Shown piece by piece: positions 23,595 to 31,572 of a DNA stretch of 64,000 bases (the first letter of the stretch is position 1; the number at the start of each line of letters is the position of its first letter). The stretch lies in the NCBI RefSeq assembly GCF_033441515.1, contig NZ_JAWQJT010000001.1:744001-808000 (forward strand). Reading direction: 5' to 3'. Both the position numbers and the translations under genes were made by a program. The DNA is from Amycolatopsis solani (lineage in GTDB: Bacteria; Actinomycetota; Actinomycetes; Mycobacteriales; Pseudonocardiaceae). The notes beneath the pieces are model-generated. The model was given only the letters and a program-made list of their open reading frames with translations. It had not been told where the DNA came from and ran no database searches.

Positions 23595-24425
23595 ATGGGG
23601 ACGGAACAGGGGAAGCGCACGAGACCATGGCGGCTCGTCGCGCTGGGCGCGATCGGGTGGGGCCTCTTCACCGCCGTGGTGCTGCACATCATCAGCTCGC
23701 ACGACCCGGTGTACGACACGCTCTCGAGCTACACGGTGACCGATCGCGGCGAAGGCATGCTCGCGGCGAGCGTGCTGTCGCTGGCCATCGGGTCGCTCGC
23801 GGTGCTCGGCGCGCTGCAGGTCGCCGGGGTCCCGCTGTCGCGGACGACCCGGCTGCTGCTCGCGTTGTGGGCGCTGGGCATGGCCGCAGCGGCGATCTTC
23901 CCGGCCAGCTACCCCGAAGCGCCGGACCCCGTGAGCGGCGAAATCCACCTCTACGCGTGCTTGGTCGCGTTCTGCAGCCTGCCCGGCGCCGCGATTTCGC
24001 TGCTGGAACCGCTGAAGGGCCACCCGGAACGCGTCGCCGTGGTCCGGGCGATCCGGGTGAGCGCGGCGGCGTTCGCGTTCTTCGCGCTGAGCTTCCTCTT
24101 CGTGCGGCTGAGCGAGGCCGGCATCGAGCCGTTCGGCGTGGTCTCCGACGTCGTCCCGATCGGCGTCACCCAGCGGCTGCTGCTGCTCGCCGACGTCGGC
24201 CTGCTGCTGACGCTGCTGCGGCTGGCGACCCGGCTCGAATCAGCCTTCGACGGCCGCCGCGAATTCGGGCGCGTAGCCGTACAGGCCGGGCATGCCGCCG
24301 GTGTGCAGGAACACCACGTGGTCGTCCGGGGCGAAGTGGCCCGCCCATTCGACCAGCGCGGCGGCCACCTTGCCGGTGTAGACCGGATCGAGCACGACGC
24401 CCTCGGTGCGGCCGAAAAGCCGTAG
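23595..24425 (+). CDS. DUF998-type membrane protein with an antisense-derived C-terminal extension
   Basis: A 276-residue protein. Residues about 13-215 carry six hydrophobic segments (WRLVALGAIGWGLFTAVVLH first) in the DUF998 pattern. The last about 62 residues, after LATRLES, are encoded opposite the 3' end of the desulfhydrase-like gene and have no membrane character (many His, Val and Glu), so the family part seems to have lost its stop. ATG at 23595 is chosen; an in-frame GTG 27 bases upstream (23568) is possible. Role unknown. Confidence 0.7.
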   Translation: MGTEQGKRTRPWRLVALGAIGWGLFTAVVLHIISSHDPVYDTLSSYTVTDRGEGMLAASVLSLAIGSLAVLGALQVAGVPLSRTTRLLLALWALGMAAAAIFPASYPEAPDPVSGEIHLYACLVAFCSLPGAAISLLEPLKGHPERVAVVRAIRVSAAAFAFFALSFLFVRLSEAGIEPFGVVSDVVPIGVTQRLLLLADVGLLLTLLRLATRLESAFDGRREFGRVAVQAGHAAGVQEHHVVVRGEVARPFDQRGGHLAGVDRIEHDALGAAEKP

Positions 24426-25268
24426 CGCGTGCCAGACGGCGTCGGTCGGGATCCCGTAGCCGGGGCCGAGCGTGGAGTCGCCCAGCCGGACGTGGTCGAA
24501 CGACGGCGGTGCGACGCCGAGCAGCTTGGCCGCGCCGGCGGTGAGTTCGCGCAGGTTTTCGGTGGCCTCGTCGAGCGGGTGGCTGACGCAGGCGACGCCG
24601 ACGCCGAGGTTCTTCAGCAGCGACGTCGCCAGCACGACCCCAGCCGCGGTGCCGCCGCTCGCGTGCGGGACGACGAGGTGAGCGCGTTCGACACCGCGTT
24701 CTTCCAGCTGCTTCGCGAGTTCGTACGTGGCGCGGACGTAGCCGAGCGCGCCGAGGTCGTTCGAGCCGCCGACCGGCACGGTCGCGACCTTCCGACCCTC
24801 GGCGGCGGCTTCGGCGACCAGGCGGTCGTAGACGCGGCCGGTCTCCTCGCCGTCGGCGCAGACGTGGACGGTCGCGCCGAAGAGCTTGTCCAGCGGGATG
24901 TTGCCGCCGCGTTCGTAGGCGTCGCCGTCGCGCGGGACCTTCGCGGTGAGCACGAGTTCGCAGCGCAGGCCGAGCTTCGCGCACGCGGCGGCGGTCTGGC
25001 GGCCGTGGTTGGTCTGGAGCGCGCCGAACGTGATCACGGTGTCGGCGCCGGCCTCGCGAGCGGCGCCGAGGTGGTATTCGAGCTTGCGGAGCTTGTTGCC
25101 ACCGGCGCCGAGCGGGTGGACGTCGTCGCGCTTCAGCCAGAGGTTCCGCAGGCCGAGCGCTTCGCCGAGCCGGGGCGCTTCGTGCAACGGCGTCGGCCAG
25201 CCACCGAGGTCGACCCGGGGGATCGCGTCGAGGGCGGCGGCGGGGAACCCGGCGAAGTCGAACGTCAT
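24240..25268 (-). CDS. ACC deaminase/D-cysteine desulfhydrase family PLP enzyme
   Basis: A 342-residue fold-type II PLP enzyme. The PLP lysine is in the family motif LGAGGNKLRKLEYHLG (about residues 54-69); VITFGALQTNHGRQTAAA and the glycine-rich PLP phosphate loop HASGGTAAGVV (about residue 190) are also present. This group splits D-cysteine to pyruvate, H2S and ammonia, or opens 1-aminocyclopropane-1-carboxylate. The residues that separate the two cannot be decided here. ATG at 25268. Its last 186 bases overlap the convergent DUF998 gene. Confidence 0.83.
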   Translation of the reverse strand: MTFDFAGFPAAALDAIPRVDLGGWPTPLHEAPRLGEALGLRNLWLKRDDVHPLGAGGNKLRKLEYHLGAAREAGADTVITFGALQTNHGRQTAAACAKLGLRCELVLTAKVPRDGDAYERGGNIPLDKLFGATVHVCADGEETGRVYDRLVAEAAAEGRKVATVPVGGSNDLGALGYVRATYELAKQLEERGVERAHLVVPHASGGTAAGVVLATSLLKNLGVGVACVSHPLDEATENLRELTAGAAKLLGVAPPSFDHVRLGDSTLGPGYGIPTDAVWHALRLFGRTEGVVLDPVYTGKVAAALVEWAGHFAPDDHVVFLHTGGMPGLYGYAPEFAAAVEG

Positions 25269-25321
25269 CAACCCACTCTAGAGCGCCCGGGGAGTAGCCG
25301 GAAACCATCGGTATCCGGTAA

Positions 25322-25339
25322 CGTTCGTTCGAACGAACG
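25322..25339. promoter_or_regulatory. Perfect 18-base palindromic operator before the amidase operon
   Basis: CGTTCGTTCGAACGAACG is its own complement. It lies 19 bases upstream of the amidase ATG, overlapping the end of a possible -10 (TAACGT, 25319-25324), where a bound repressor would block transcription. The TetR regulator encoded two genes on is the natural candidate. Confidence 0.7.
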
Positions 25340-25358
25340 AGAGCGCCCGGGAGGTGCC

Positions 25359-26735
25359 ATGACCGCAACGAGCCTCGACTTCACCGGTCTCGCCGCGCAG
25401 GCCGCGCGGCTCGCCGCCGGGGAAGTCACCTCGGCCGAGCTGACCGCGACCGCGCTCGGGCGCGCGCACGCTAGCCAGCCGACCCTCAACGCCTTCCGGT
25501 ACCTGCGCGACGAAGCGGCGCTCGTCGAAGCGGCCGAAGCTGACGAACGGCTCCGGGCCGGCGACCGCGCGCCGCTGCTCGGCGTGCCGATCGCGATCAA
25601 GGACGACGTCGACCTCGTCGGCCTGCCGACCTCCTTCGGCTGCGCCGGCGAGTTCCCGGTCGCGACATCCGACGCGCCCGCCGTCGCGCTGCTGCGGGCG
25701 GCCGGCGCCGTCATCATCGGCAAGACCAACACCCCCGAGCTGGGCCAGTGGCCGTTCACCGAGGGCCCGGCCTTCGGTGCGACGCGCAACCCGTGGCACC
25801 CGGACCACACCCCAGGGGGTTCTTCAGGCGGGAGCGCGGCCGCGGTGGCGTCGGGGGTCATCGCGGCCGCGCTCGGTTCCGACGGCGCCGGGTCGGTGCG
25901 CATCCCGGCCGCGTGGACCGGGCTCGTCGGCATCAAAACCCAGCGCGGCCGGATTCCGACCGGCGGCGAGCTGTTCCACGGCCTGACCGTGCTGGGCCCG
26001 CTCGCCCGCACGGTCGGCGACGCCGCACTGCTGCTCGACGTCGTCGCGGACACCGGGAGCGCGTTCCGGACCGCCGCCGCCCGCGAACCCGGCCGGCTGC
26101 GGATCGGGCTGTCGACGCGGATCCCGTTCACCGCCACCAGGACCCGGCTCGACCCGGTCGTCGAGGCGAACGTGCGGCGGCTCGCCGAATCGCTGGCCGG
26201 GCTGGGCCACGAGATCGTCGAAGTCGAACCGGACTACGGGCTGATCGGCCTGACGTTCCTCCCCCGCTCGCTCACCGGCGTCCGCGACTGGACGCTGCGG
26301 GTGCCCGACCGCGCCGGGCTCGACCCGCGCACGCGCAGCAACGCCGGCCACGGCCGGCTGCTGGCCGGTCCCGCGCTGCGGCTCGCCCGCGCGCTCGAGC
26401 CGGGACTGCACCGGCGGATCGGCTCGGTGTTCGGCCGCGTCGACGTGCTGCTGACGCCGACCACCGCGACCCCGCCGCCGCCGATCGGCACGTTCGACGG
26501 GCTGTCCGGCTGGGAGACCGACCAGGCCATGATCGCCGCCTGCCCGTACGCTTGGCCGTGGAACGTGCTGGGCTGGCCGGGGGTCAACGTCCCGGCCGGG
26601 CAGACGGCGGCCGGGCTGCCACTGGGCGCGCAACTGCTCGGCCCGTCGCACGCCGAGGAGCGGCTGATCTCCCTCGCCGCGCAACTGGAAGAGGTCGAAC
26701 GGTGGCCGGAGCGGCATCCCGAGACAAGCTGGTAA
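25359..26735 (+). CDS. Amidase (amidase signature family)
   Basis: A 458-residue amidase. The catalytic triad is visible: Lys in VPIAIKDDVDL (about residue 78), and the Gly/Ser loop TPGGSSGGSAAAVASG with cis-Ser and nucleophilic Ser (about residues 150-165 and GSDGAGSVRIPA). It cleaves amides of unknown substrate. ATG at 25359 has GGGAGGTG before it. First gene of an amidase-TetR-MpaB operon under a palindromic operator. The end overlaps the TetR gene by 34 bases. Confidence 0.88.
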   Translation: MTATSLDFTGLAAQAARLAAGEVTSAELTATALGRAHASQPTLNAFRYLRDEAALVEAAEADERLRAGDRAPLLGVPIAIKDDVDLVGLPTSFGCAGEFPVATSDAPAVALLRAAGAVIIGKTNTPELGQWPFTEGPAFGATRNPWHPDHTPGGSSGGSAAAVASGVIAAALGSDGAGSVRIPAAWTGLVGIKTQRGRIPTGGELFHGLTVLGPLARTVGDAALLLDVVADTGSAFRTAAAREPGRLRIGLSTRIPFTATRTRLDPVVEANVRRLAESLAGLGHEIVEVEPDYGLIGLTFLPRSLTGVRDWTLRVPDRAGLDPRTRSNAGHGRLLAGPALRLARALEPGLHRRIGSVFGRVDVLLTPTTATPPPPIGTFDGLSGWETDQAMIAACPYAWPWNVLGWPGVNVPAGQTAAGLPLGAQLLGPSHAEERLISLAAQLEEVERWPERHPETSW

Positions 26736-27280
26736 GCACCCGGGAAGCCATCCTGCGCGGCGCGCTGACGGTCGTCGGCGAACACGGCGTCGGCGGGCTG
26801 ACGAACCGTCGGATCGTGGCCGCCGCCGGCGTCTCGCTCGGCACGCTGACCTACCACTTCCCGAGCCAGACGGCGTTGCTGCGCGAGGCGATGCTGCTGT
26901 TCGTCGAGGAGGAGACGGCGAAGCTCGGCGCGATCGTCGACGGCTACCGCGCGGCGGGCTTGAGCATCGAGCAGGCGGCGTCGGTGGTCGAGCACGTGAT
27001 CGCGCAACTGCCGTTCGGCGCCGACGAGCTCGGCGCGCACGAGCTGTACCTCCAGTCCGCCCGCGATCCCGGCCTGCACGAAGCCTCTTCGCGCTGCTTC
27101 GCGGCGTACGACGAACTGGCCGTGACGATCCTGGAAGCCCTCGGGGTGCCGGACCCGGGCCGGCTGGCCGGGCCGGTGGTGGCGCTGATCGCCGGGCTCC
27201 AGCTGCGCCGCCTGGCGACGGGCGAGACGGACACCCCGGTGGCCGGCCCCCTGATGATGCTGATCCGCGGGGCTGGATGA
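26702..27280 (+). CDS. TetR-family regulator
   Basis: A 192-residue TetR protein. HTH at about residues 32-55 (LTNRRIVAAAGVSLGTLTYHF), followed by an all-helical ligand domain. GTG at 26702 lies within the amidase gene, giving a 34-base overlap and translational coupling. It probably represses its own operon through the palindrome at 25322-25339. Confidence 0.85.
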   Translation: MAGAASRDKLVSTREAILRGALTVVGEHGVGGLTNRRIVAAAGVSLGTLTYHFPSQTALLREAMLLFVEEETAKLGAIVDGYRAAGLSIEQAASVVEHVIAQLPFGADELGAHELYLQSARDPGLHEASSRCFAAYDELAVTILEALGVPDPGRLAGPVVALIAGLQLRRLATGETDTPVAGPLMMLIRGAG

Positions 27281-28152
27281 CGCGGGAGATCGTCCGCGGC
27301 ACGGCGGCGTGGAAGTACTTCGGCGACTTCCGCGACGCGCTCCTGGCGGGTCAGGTACTGGTGCTGCAGGTGGCGCACCCGGTCGTCGCGGCGGGCGTGC
27401 GCGATCATTCGGACTACACGTCGGACCCGTGGACGCGGCTGATGCGGACGGGCGCGTCGCTGTCGATCTACGTCTATGGCGGGGTTTCCGGTGCGCGCGT
27501 GGAAGCGGCGCGGCTGCGTGCGTTGCACCGGTCGTTCGCGGGGTCCCTTTCGGACGGACGCCGGTACAGCGCGCTCGACCCGTTGGCGTACGCGTGGGTG
27601 CACGCGACCTTGGTGATGGTTCCCGTTGACGCACAACGGTTCTTCGGCCGCCCGCTGTCCACTTCGGAGCTCGACGAGTATTACGCGCAGATGTGCGACA
27701 TCGGGCGTCTGCTCGGCGTGCGGGAGCGCGATCTGCCGCCGGATTGGGCGGCTTTCTCGCGCTACTACGACGAAATGGTGGCCGGGTTCGCCGGCAACCC
27801 GACGATCGACCAGCTCTTCGAGACGATCGAGACGGTCCGGAAGCCGGTCGGCTGGCTGCCCGACCGGTGGTGGCTCCCGCTGCGGCGGGCGCAGGCGCGG
27901 GGACAGCTGTTCCTGATCCGCGCGACGCTGCCACCGGTCCTTCGCGATCGCCTCGGCCTCGCATGGACCGCGCGCGACCAGCGGCGCTTCGACCGCTCCG
28001 CGCGGGTGGTGCGCCTGCTCGCGACCCCGCTCCCGCCCGGCCTGCGGACCGCCCACATGCGCTGGATCGGCAAGCTGAACGTCTGGTTCCGCGCCCACCC
28101 GGGCGCCTACCGCCGCCTGGTGGGTGGCAACGGCCCCGGCGCGAAGCCCTGA
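27277..28152 (+). CDS. MpaB-type oxygenase-like protein (DUF2236)
   Basis: A 291-residue, all-helical protein. It fits the MpaB/latex-clearing-protein-type family: the N end WKYFGDFRDALLAGQVLVLQVAHPVVAAGV, with a His (VAHP) near residue 33, and HDPVV-like blocks later (LLPPDWAAFSRYYDEMV). Known members bind haem b or act on terpenes and polyphenols. It overlaps the TetR gene by ATGA and shares its control with the amidase. Role of the pair unknown. Confidence 0.8.
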   Translation: MTREIVRGTAAWKYFGDFRDALLAGQVLVLQVAHPVVAAGVRDHSDYTSDPWTRLMRTGASLSIYVYGGVSGARVEAARLRALHRSFAGSLSDGRRYSALDPLAYAWVHATLVMVPVDAQRFFGRPLSTSELDEYYAQMCDIGRLLGVRERDLPPDWAAFSRYYDEMVAGFAGNPTIDQLFETIETVRKPVGWLPDRWWLPLRRAQARGQLFLIRATLPPVLRDRLGLAWTARDQRRFDRSARVVRLLATPLPPGLRTAHMRWIGKLNVWFRAHPGAYRRLVGGNGPGAKP

Positions 28153-28161
28153 CCGAGCGGC

Positions 28162-28214
28162 ACTTTCCCTATGAAAGTTCCGCCCGGTCCTCGCGGCACT
28201 TTCATAGGGAAAGT
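28162..28214. terminator. Inverted repeat between convergent genes
   Basis: ACTTTCCCTATGAAAGT (28162-28178) is the exact complement of 28198-28214, spacer 19 bases. It follows the MpaB stop (28152) and precedes the CGNR stop at 28220 (minus), so it can serve both. Confidence 0.65.
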
Positions 28215-28219
28215 TGCGC

Positions 28220-28774
28220 TCAGGTGTCGCGGGTCGTGAGGCGGGCGTAGTGGGCGCGGGCCTTGGCGCGGTTTCCGCAGCGGGACATCGAACACCACTG
28301 GCGGTTGCGGCGCGGTGAAGCGTCGCAGAAGCGCTGTCCGCAGTCGTCCGCCGCGCACACCCGTACCGAAGCGTCGCCGGTGGCCAGGTCGATCGCGTCC
28401 GCGGCCAGTGCCGCGAACGCCGACGCCACCGGGTCCTTCGGGGCCGGGACCTCGCGTCGCAGCACCCCGCCCACCAGTGCCAAGCGCGGCGGCGGGGAAG
28501 GCGCCGACGCCGCCGCGTTGTTCACCAGCTCGATGTCCATCCCCGAAGGCTCCTCGGGTGGGAGCAGCACCCGGTCGATCGCCTCCCGCAACGCCTTCGC
28601 GGCCAGCACGTTCCCCGCCGTCACCGGGACCCGCCCCGCCGTGAAACCCGCCAGTGACAGCCATTCCGCCAGCGCGTCGGGCCCGGTCAGCAGCTCGACG
28701 CCGTCCTCGTGCCGGCTGCGCAGCGTGTTGACGAGGTCGAGGCACGGCCGTCCGCCGTCGAAGACCCATTCCAT
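28220..28774 (-). CDS. CGNR zinc-finger regulator (ABATE domain)
   Basis: A 184-residue protein with an N-terminal ABATE domain (FDGGRPCLDLVNTLRSRHEDG) and the C-terminal zinc finger CAADDCGQRFCD...WCSMSRCGNRAKAR (about residues 142-175). The paired Cys residues are all present. Predicted DNA-binding regulator. The ATG follows TAGAAT (28782-28787, minus) by 7 bases: leaderless. Divergent from an epoxide-hydrolase/dehalogenase-type gene and separated from it only by a region full of TCTAACC/GGTTAGA repeats. Confidence 0.85.
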   Translation of the reverse strand: MEWVFDGGRPCLDLVNTLRSRHEDGVELLTGPDALAEWLSLAGFTAGRVPVTAGNVLAAKALREAIDRVLLPPEEPSGMDIELVNNAAASAPSPPPRLALVGGVLRREVPAPKDPVASAFAALAADAIDLATGDASVRVCAADDCGQRFCDASPRRNRQWCSMSRCGNRAKARAHYARLTTRDT

Positions 28775-28781
28775 GCCGCCG

Positions 28782-28842
28782 ATTCTAACCCTTGAAGACA
28801 GTTAGAGGCAGCGCTACTGTCTAACCCCATGAACCGGTTAGA
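28782..28842. promoter_or_regulatory. Divergent promoters with four TCTAACC/GGTTAGA repeats
   Basis: TAGAAT (minus, 28782-28787) serves the CGNR gene and TACTGT (plus, 28815-28820) the hydrolase gene, each 7-8 bases from its start. TCTAACC at 28784 and 28820 and (G)GTTAGA at 28801 and 28836 make two inverted pairs with about 10-base spacing, on top of both promoters. It is probably the binding site of the CGNR protein. Confidence 0.65.
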
Positions 28843-29674
28843 AGATGTGAACGGGATCCGGATGCACTTCCTGCAGGCCGGCGACGGCCCGCCGCTGTTC
28901 CTCCTCCACGGCTGGCCGCAGACGTCGCACTGCTGGCGGAAAGTCATCGAGCCGCTCGCCGAGACGCACACCGTCATCGCGCCCGACCTCCGCGGCTACG
29001 GCCGCACCGACAAACCGCGGACCGGGTACGACAAGCGCACCATGGCCGCCGACGTCGCCGCGCTCGCGACACACTTGGGCTTCGAACGGACCGCCGTCGC
29101 CGGGCACGACCGGGGCGGGCGCGTCGCCCACCGCTGGGCGCTGGACCGGCCGGACCAGGTCGACCGGATCGCCGTCCTCGACATCGCACCCACCCGCGCG
29201 ATGTGGCAGCGCCTCGACACCGGCGTCGCCAAGGCCTACTGGCACTGGCTCTTCCACCTCCAGCCCGACCTGCCCGAGCTGCTCGCGGGCCAGAACATTG
29301 CCGGCTACCTCGGCTACTTCTTCGAGCGCTGGACCCACCAGCGCCACGCGCTCGACGCCGAAGCACAGGCCGAGTACGTCCGCGCGTTCTCCCAGCCCGG
29401 CGCGCTGCGGGCCGGCTTCGACGACTACCGCGCCTCCTTCCCGGACGACGCGGAACTCGACGACGCCGACTTCGAAGCCGGGAAGCGCGTTACGCAGCCC
29501 CTCCTCGCGCTGTGGGGCGCGAACGGCCTGCTCGGCACCCTGCCCACCCTCGAGATCTGGCAGGAGTACGCCCCCGGCGCGACCGGCACCGCACTCGCCG
29601 ACTGCGGCCACTTCCTCCCCGAGGAGCAGCCCGGCGAAGTGGTCGCCCACCTGCGGGACTTCCTCCGCCCCTGA
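28829..29674 (+). CDS. Alpha/beta hydrolase, fluoroacetate-dehalogenase-like
   Basis: A 281-residue hydrolase. The oxyanion motif LLHGWPQTSHCW is near residue 28. The nucleophile is Asp (VAGHDRGGRVAHR, about residue 99), with the two Arg following it that bind carboxylate in fluoroacetate dehalogenase; the late Asp and the His of CGHFLPEE (about residue 267) complete the triad. DLRGYGRTDKP and AVLDIAPTRAMW match that group. Other possible functions are epoxide hydrolase or other haloacid hydrolase. Leaderless ATG; divergent to a CGNR regulator. Confidence 0.83.
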   Translation: MNRLEDVNGIRMHFLQAGDGPPLFLLHGWPQTSHCWRKVIEPLAETHTVIAPDLRGYGRTDKPRTGYDKRTMAADVAALATHLGFERTAVAGHDRGGRVAHRWALDRPDQVDRIAVLDIAPTRAMWQRLDTGVAKAYWHWLFHLQPDLPELLAGQNIAGYLGYFFERWTHQRHALDAEAQAEYVRAFSQPGALRAGFDDYRASFPDDAELDDADFEAGKRVTQPLLALWGANGLLGTLPTLEIWQEYAPGATGTALADCGHFLPEEQPGEVVAHLRDFLRP

Positions 29675-29770
29675 GACCACCGGGGGTACCGGTCCCCCGC
29701 ACTGGGGACCGGGATTCCCTCGCCGCCGTGACGCCCGCCACCGGCTGTGCCGGTTAGGTTCGGGGTCACC

Positions 29771-31168
29771 ATGGGGAGCAAATCGAAAGCGGCACTGCTG
29801 ATGCTGCTGGCCGTATTGGGGATCGCGGCCGGCGGCGGGACCGCGCACGCCGACGGCGCGCCGAGCGGCACCGACGTCCAGGTCGCGCAAACGCTCGGCG
29901 CGCGCGAACTCACCGTGATCATCCGCCGGGTCGACACGACGCCGTCGCCGCTGCGGGTCGACGTCGTGACGCACCGGGGCAGCCCGCCCGGCACGCTGCA
30001 CGTGGCCGTCGCGGCCGACGGGATCACGAGCGCGCGGACCGACGTCGTCCTCGGCGCCGAACCCGGTGTGTACGCGGGAAATCTACGGGTCGACAAGCCC
30101 GGACCGTGGACGTTGTCGCTCAGCGACGGCACCGGCCCGGCCGCGACCATCCCGTTCGTCGTGCCGGCCCGCGTGGTGCCACCGTGGGAAAAGGCGACCT
30201 ACGGCGGGTTCGTCGCGGCGGGCGCGTTCCTGCTGCTCGCCTTGGTCGTCGGCGTCCGGGCGAAACGCACGGCGTACGCGCTCATCCCGGCGGGCGGCGT
30301 GGTGGCCGCGATCGCCGTCGCCGTCACTGGCGCGCTGCTGTCGGCGAGCACTCCCCCGCCGCCCGCGCCCGGCAGCCGGCTGGACCCGACCTTCGACAAC
30401 GTCACCGATCCGTACGCCAACGCGCAGTTGTCCACTGTGGACTACTCGCGGCCGCCGGTGAACCTCGCGGTGGAAGCCGCACGTGACGAGCTGAAGCTGC
30501 GGCTCACCGACGGCGCCACCGGCCGTCCGGTCGACGACCTGCTGGTGCACGACAACGCGCTCGTGCACCTGGTGCTCATCTCGCCCTCCGGACGGCTGAG
30601 CCACCTGCACCCGGTGCGCGTCGGCCCCGGCGACTACCGCGTCCGCGTCGCCGATCCCGAGGCGGGCACGTACGCCGTCGCGGCGGAACTCGCCCGGCGC
30701 GGCGGCGGCGTCCAGCTCGTCCGGTCCACTGTGGACTTGAAAGGCACGGCCTCGTCGGCGCCCGAGCCGCCGGGTCCCGGACCGCGCACGGTCGACGGCA
30801 CCTCGGTGGAACTCACCGTCAGCCAAGGGACACCGACCACGATCACCGCGCGCTTCCCGGCCCAGGACCTCCAGCCGTGGCTGGGCATGCTCGGCCACCT
30901 GATCATCACCGGGCCGTTCACCGGGGCCGCCGGGGAAGGCGCCGCGAAGGCACCGACGTGGGCGCACGTCCACGCGATGATCCCGCCGGTCGCCGGCCAG
31001 GCCGACCGGCCCGACGAAACGGTCGCCGCGTACGGCCCGGACGTCAGCTTCACCTACACCTTCGCCGCGCCCGGCCGCTACCGGATCTGGCTGCAGGCCG
31101 AGCGCGGCTACCGCGTGCTGACCGTCCCCGCCGTGGTGGACGTCCCGACGACAGGAGCCGGCCGATGA
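29771..31168 (+). CDS. Secreted/membrane envelope protein, unknown function (first of four)
   Basis: A 465-residue protein. ATG at 29771 gives a signal peptide (KAALLMLLAVLGIAAGGGTAHA). Then a YtkA/FixH-like beta domain ending in DKPGPWTLSLSDG (about residues 110-120), a membrane segment (FVAAGAFLLLALVVGV) and a second (GVVAAIAVAVTGALL), then a second extracellular part with His-rich sites LSHLHPVRVG (about residue 280) and WAHVHAMIPP (about residue 405). The paired His would suit copper or another metal. It overlaps the next gene by ATGA. Confidence 0.7.
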   Translation: MGSKSKAALLMLLAVLGIAAGGGTAHADGAPSGTDVQVAQTLGARELTVIIRRVDTTPSPLRVDVVTHRGSPPGTLHVAVAADGITSARTDVVLGAEPGVYAGNLRVDKPGPWTLSLSDGTGPAATIPFVVPARVVPPWEKATYGGFVAAGAFLLLALVVGVRAKRTAYALIPAGGVVAAIAVAVTGALLSASTPPPPAPGSRLDPTFDNVTDPYANAQLSTVDYSRPPVNLAVEAARDELKLRLTDGATGRPVDDLLVHDNALVHLVLISPSGRLSHLHPVRVGPGDYRVRVADPEAGTYAVAAELARRGGGVQLVRSTVDLKGTASSAPEPPGPGPRTVDGTSVELTVSQGTPTTITARFPAQDLQPWLGMLGHLIITGPFTGAAGEGAAKAPTWAHVHAMIPPVAGQADRPDETVAAYGPDVSFTYTFAAPGRYRIWLQAERGYRVLTVPAVVDVPTTGAGR

Positions 31169-31557
31169 AACGCCCGACAGTGCTGATCGCCGCGGTCGCG
31201 GTCGTCGCCGCCGGCCTGCTCACGTGGTTGCTCTGGCCGGGCGGCGGCGCGAAACCCACCACGCAGCAAGCGGTTTCCGGGCCCTACACCGTCCAGTTCT
31301 CCGCGGACCGGCCCCGCATCGGCGGCAACACGTTCGCGGTGGCGGTGACCGGGCCGGCGCCCGAAGCCGTCACGGTCGCGCCGGTGATGGCGCAGATGGG
31401 GCACGCGCTCGCGCCGGTGCCCGCCGGGCCGGACGGACCCGGCCGCTTCCGCGCCGCGGACGTCGGGCTGCCGATGGCCGGGCAGTGGGAGATCACCGTC
31501 TCGCTGCGGGGGCCGGGCGGGGCCGCGCAAGTCGTCTTTCCGTTGCTCGTCAACTAA
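31165..31557 (+). CDS. Small membrane-anchored FixH/YtkA-like protein
   Basis: A 130-residue protein with one N-terminal membrane helix (TVLIAAVAVVAAGLLTWLLW) and a small beta domain (YTVQFSADRPRIGGNTFAVAV; MAQMGHALAPV; MAGQWEITVSLRG). The last motif (x-G-x-W-x-I/L-x-V/L) also occurs in its neighbours at 29771 and 32708. The Met/His in MAQMGH could bind metal. Second gene of the four-gene cluster. Function unknown. Confidence 0.7.
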   Translation: MKRPTVLIAAVAVVAAGLLTWLLWPGGGAKPTTQQAVSGPYTVQFSADRPRIGGNTFAVAVTGPAPEAVTVAPVMAQMGHALAPVPAGPDGPGRFRAADVGLPMAGQWEITVSLRGPGGAAQVVFPLLVN

Positions 31558-31572
31558 AGGAGGGTCGGGGGA

